Positions 60,361-62,211 of a DNA stretch of 62,211 nt are shown here, in pieces. Position 1 is the first letter of the stretch, and each line of letters opens with the position of its first letter. The DNA is taken from NCBI GenBank assembly GCA_051453625.1, contig JBOZIK010000001.1:63374363-63436573 (forward strand), given 5' to 3'. The notes below the pieces were generated by a model. It did no database searches, had not been told where the DNA came from, and saw only the letters and a program-made list of their open reading frames with translations. Both the position numbers and the translations under genes were made by a program. Origin of the DNA: Welwitschia mirabilis (lineage: Eukaryota; Gnetophyta; Gnetopsida; Welwitschiales).

Positions 60361-61205
60361 ATCTTATATAAAGTCAATGGGATGTTAACTTATTTTATCA
60401 TGTATAATGGATAAGTTTTCGGATAGTGCCTAACCAATATAATAGGAGGTTGCAACCCCTATTAATGGCTTTCCAACTTGATATCTGGCCATCCTCCAGA
60501 CGTGAGTTAGTTCTACTTCAGGTTGTAGACTATACAAACATGATTGGACTTAACTTCATAGGCTTAGACTTCACCTCGATATACCCCCAATATAGGTGAC
60601 AGGTGATATGTGAGGTGGATGCATGCTTATAAGTGACCCTCGCTTCCTTGAAGCATCACAGGATGATGTAACATGATCCTTTGATACCAAGGGCTTGAGT
60701 TATTAAGTCGGAGTAAGTTCATGCATGTGTAAGACAAGATAGNNNNNNNNNNNNNNNNNNNNNNNNNNNNNNNNNNNNNNNNNNNNNNNNNNNNNNNNNN
60801 NNNNNNNNNNNNNNNNNNNNNNNNNNNNNNNNNNNNNNNNNNTAAAGTTGAAGGGATGTTAACTTGTTTTATCACATACAATGGATAAGTTTTAGGATAG
60901 TGCCTAACCAATATAATAAAAGGTTGCATTTTCTATTATTGACATTTCAACTTGATATCTGGCCATCCTCTAGACATGAGTTGGTGCTACTTCAGGTTCT
61001 AGACCATATAAACATGGCTAGTCTCAACTCTATAGGCTTAGACTTCACCTCGATACACCCCCAATATAGGTGACAGGCGATACCTGAGGTGGATGCATGC
61101 TTACAAGTGACCACCGCTTCTTTGAAGCATTTTAGGATCATGTTGATACCAATGGCTCAAGATATTAAGTCGAAGTAAGTTCACGCATGAGTAGGGTAGG
61201 ATAGT
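60361..61205. repeat. Tandem repeat of about 375 bp, two units seen, gap between
   Basis: Unit 1 (60361-60742) and unit 2 (60843-61205) align along their length: GGATGTTAACTT, GATAGTGCCTAACCAATATA, CTTGATATCTGGCCATCCTC, ATAGGCTTAGACTTCACCTC, AATATAGGTGACAGG and GATGCATGCTTA occur in both. By eye identity is well above that of other repeats here. Start-to-start offset is 474 including 100 N. Confidence 0.9.
60743..60842. other. 100-N gap between tandem repeat units
   Basis: Exactly 100 N, so a placeholder of unknown true size. Its borders fall at the junction of two repeat units, where further units could have been collapsed. Confidence 0.9.
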
Positions 61206-62211
61206 AGTGATCAAATCCACTTCCAGAAGGGTTTGGAAATGAAATTATAATGCAACCCACCTTGGTAATAAAATCCCAGTATGGGGATGAATAATTATTA
61301 TCTTAGGTTAGTTGAATAAATACACCATACAAATGCAAGCATACAATATGTGAATATTTAGTGGGTTGTTTTATCTAATAAAAATAATTCTAATCATCAT
61401 TGGGTTTATTTTAAGAAAACAGTTATACAAAAGAACAATAGAATGTATAATCATCTTTTTGATTTTAAATAAAGTAAAATCATAAATTTTCAAAGTGTAA
61501 GAATGAAAATAAATGAAAGAAAACATCTCTTCATTCGTCTACATTATAGTAACTCTTTCAAATGAGACATATTAATACATACAAGTTCTATCATAAAAAC
61601 ATGCTTCATCTAAGAAACTAGGCCAATTTGAAAACCCTCATTGTTAAGTGTCTCTATCAAAATAAAGCTAGGTATAATATACGCATATCTTATTAGAAAA
61701 ATATATTAATAAATCTAACTAATTGTGCAACACATCTTTAGAATCATTAAGTAGTCATCCCTAAGGTTTATGCATGAAAGGAAAGAATAAGAGCCTAAAT
61801 TTCAATAAATAGTATATAAAAATGATAAAAAAATAACTATAACTTAACTAGAAATCATATATAATATTTAACATAATTTGGTACTTACATTAGATAATTT
61901 CTATAATTATTAAAATTAATTACAAATTTTCTTATCTTTTAGAAGACATTAGAACTAAAAATTTATAATTAACTATTTAAAAATGTAAAAAAATAAAATA
62001 TACTTAATTTCCTTAAACTAGACTTATTATACGATCCCTAAAAACTAATTTTAATACATTTTAATTAGCCTAGATGTATTTTATAGGCTCAAACTTTAAA
62101 CTATAAAAACTGCCTAAGTTGTAGAATCACTAAACTAATACCCTTCTCTAAAATGGCTATAATGTTTAATCTACTTGGCATTTTTCAATGAGTAAATACT
62201 TTTGGGAAAGA

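Larger units (their letters stand above)
60121..62211 (+). repeat. LTR-like sequence, start seen, end outside window
   Basis: TGTAACACCCTAACTTTAAT at 60121 is the style of start seen in chromovirus-type gypsy LTRs. It is followed by a long non-coding stretch with a GC-richer tandem repeat (60361-61205) and then AT-rich DNA. No pol sequence is reached. It could be a long or solo LTR; without its partner this is tentative. Confidence 0.45.

Overview
This is nuclear DNA from a seed plant, most likely a gymnosperm: very AT-rich, almost wholly old LTR-retrotransposon remains, with one recognisable host gene. The retroelement reading frames are full of stops, and the ones I could place against family motifs sit where Trp, Arg or Gln codons are expected, as C-to-T or G-to-A change would produce. 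Heavy methyl-cytosine decay of this kind fits a low-GC gymnosperm such as Welwitschia or another gnetophyte. That species guess is inference. I saw no tRNA, rRNA or CRISPR array.

Layout. Positions 1-31134 form a nest of four LTR retrotransposons. The oldest is a Sirevirus-like Ty1/copia element on the minus strand, split into 13353-17297 (pol and gag end) and 28565-31134 (rest of gag and 5' LTR). A second Sirevirus-like element (17298-28564, minus) sits inside its gag. A Ty3/gypsy chromovirus-type element (4767-13352, minus) sits in its 3' region. An Athila/Tat-type gypsy element (1-4766, plus; its 5' part lies left of the window) sits in the chromovirus 3' LTR. Positions 31880-39580 hold a head-to-tail array of a deleted Ty1/copia element whose units share LTRs (about 2.9 kb period, plus strand). 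Positions 39581-46684 are anonymous AT-rich DNA. Positions 46685-50410 hold a pair of diverged direct repeats enclosing a 50-51 bp minisatellite and a LINE RT relic (minus). Positions 51690-56462 are a near full-length but dead Ty1/copia element (minus).

The host gene is an intronless dirigent-family protein gene (56770-57309, minus) in an island of ordinary GC and abundant CpG (about 56500-58140). Its 3' side lies close to the copia 5' LTR. From 60121 to the window end there is LTR-like DNA starting TGTAACACCC, with a tandem repeat of about 375 bp broken by a 100-N gap.

Eight runs of N are present. For two of them (11257-11356 and 17922-18715) the flanking bases are duplicated across the gap, so the N run probably replaces no sequence. 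I found no defence or mobile system beyond retroelements. The most informative structures are the nested insertions, the LTR-sharing array, the clusters of decayed GACGTC palindromes in the Sirevirus-like elements, and the dirigent gene.
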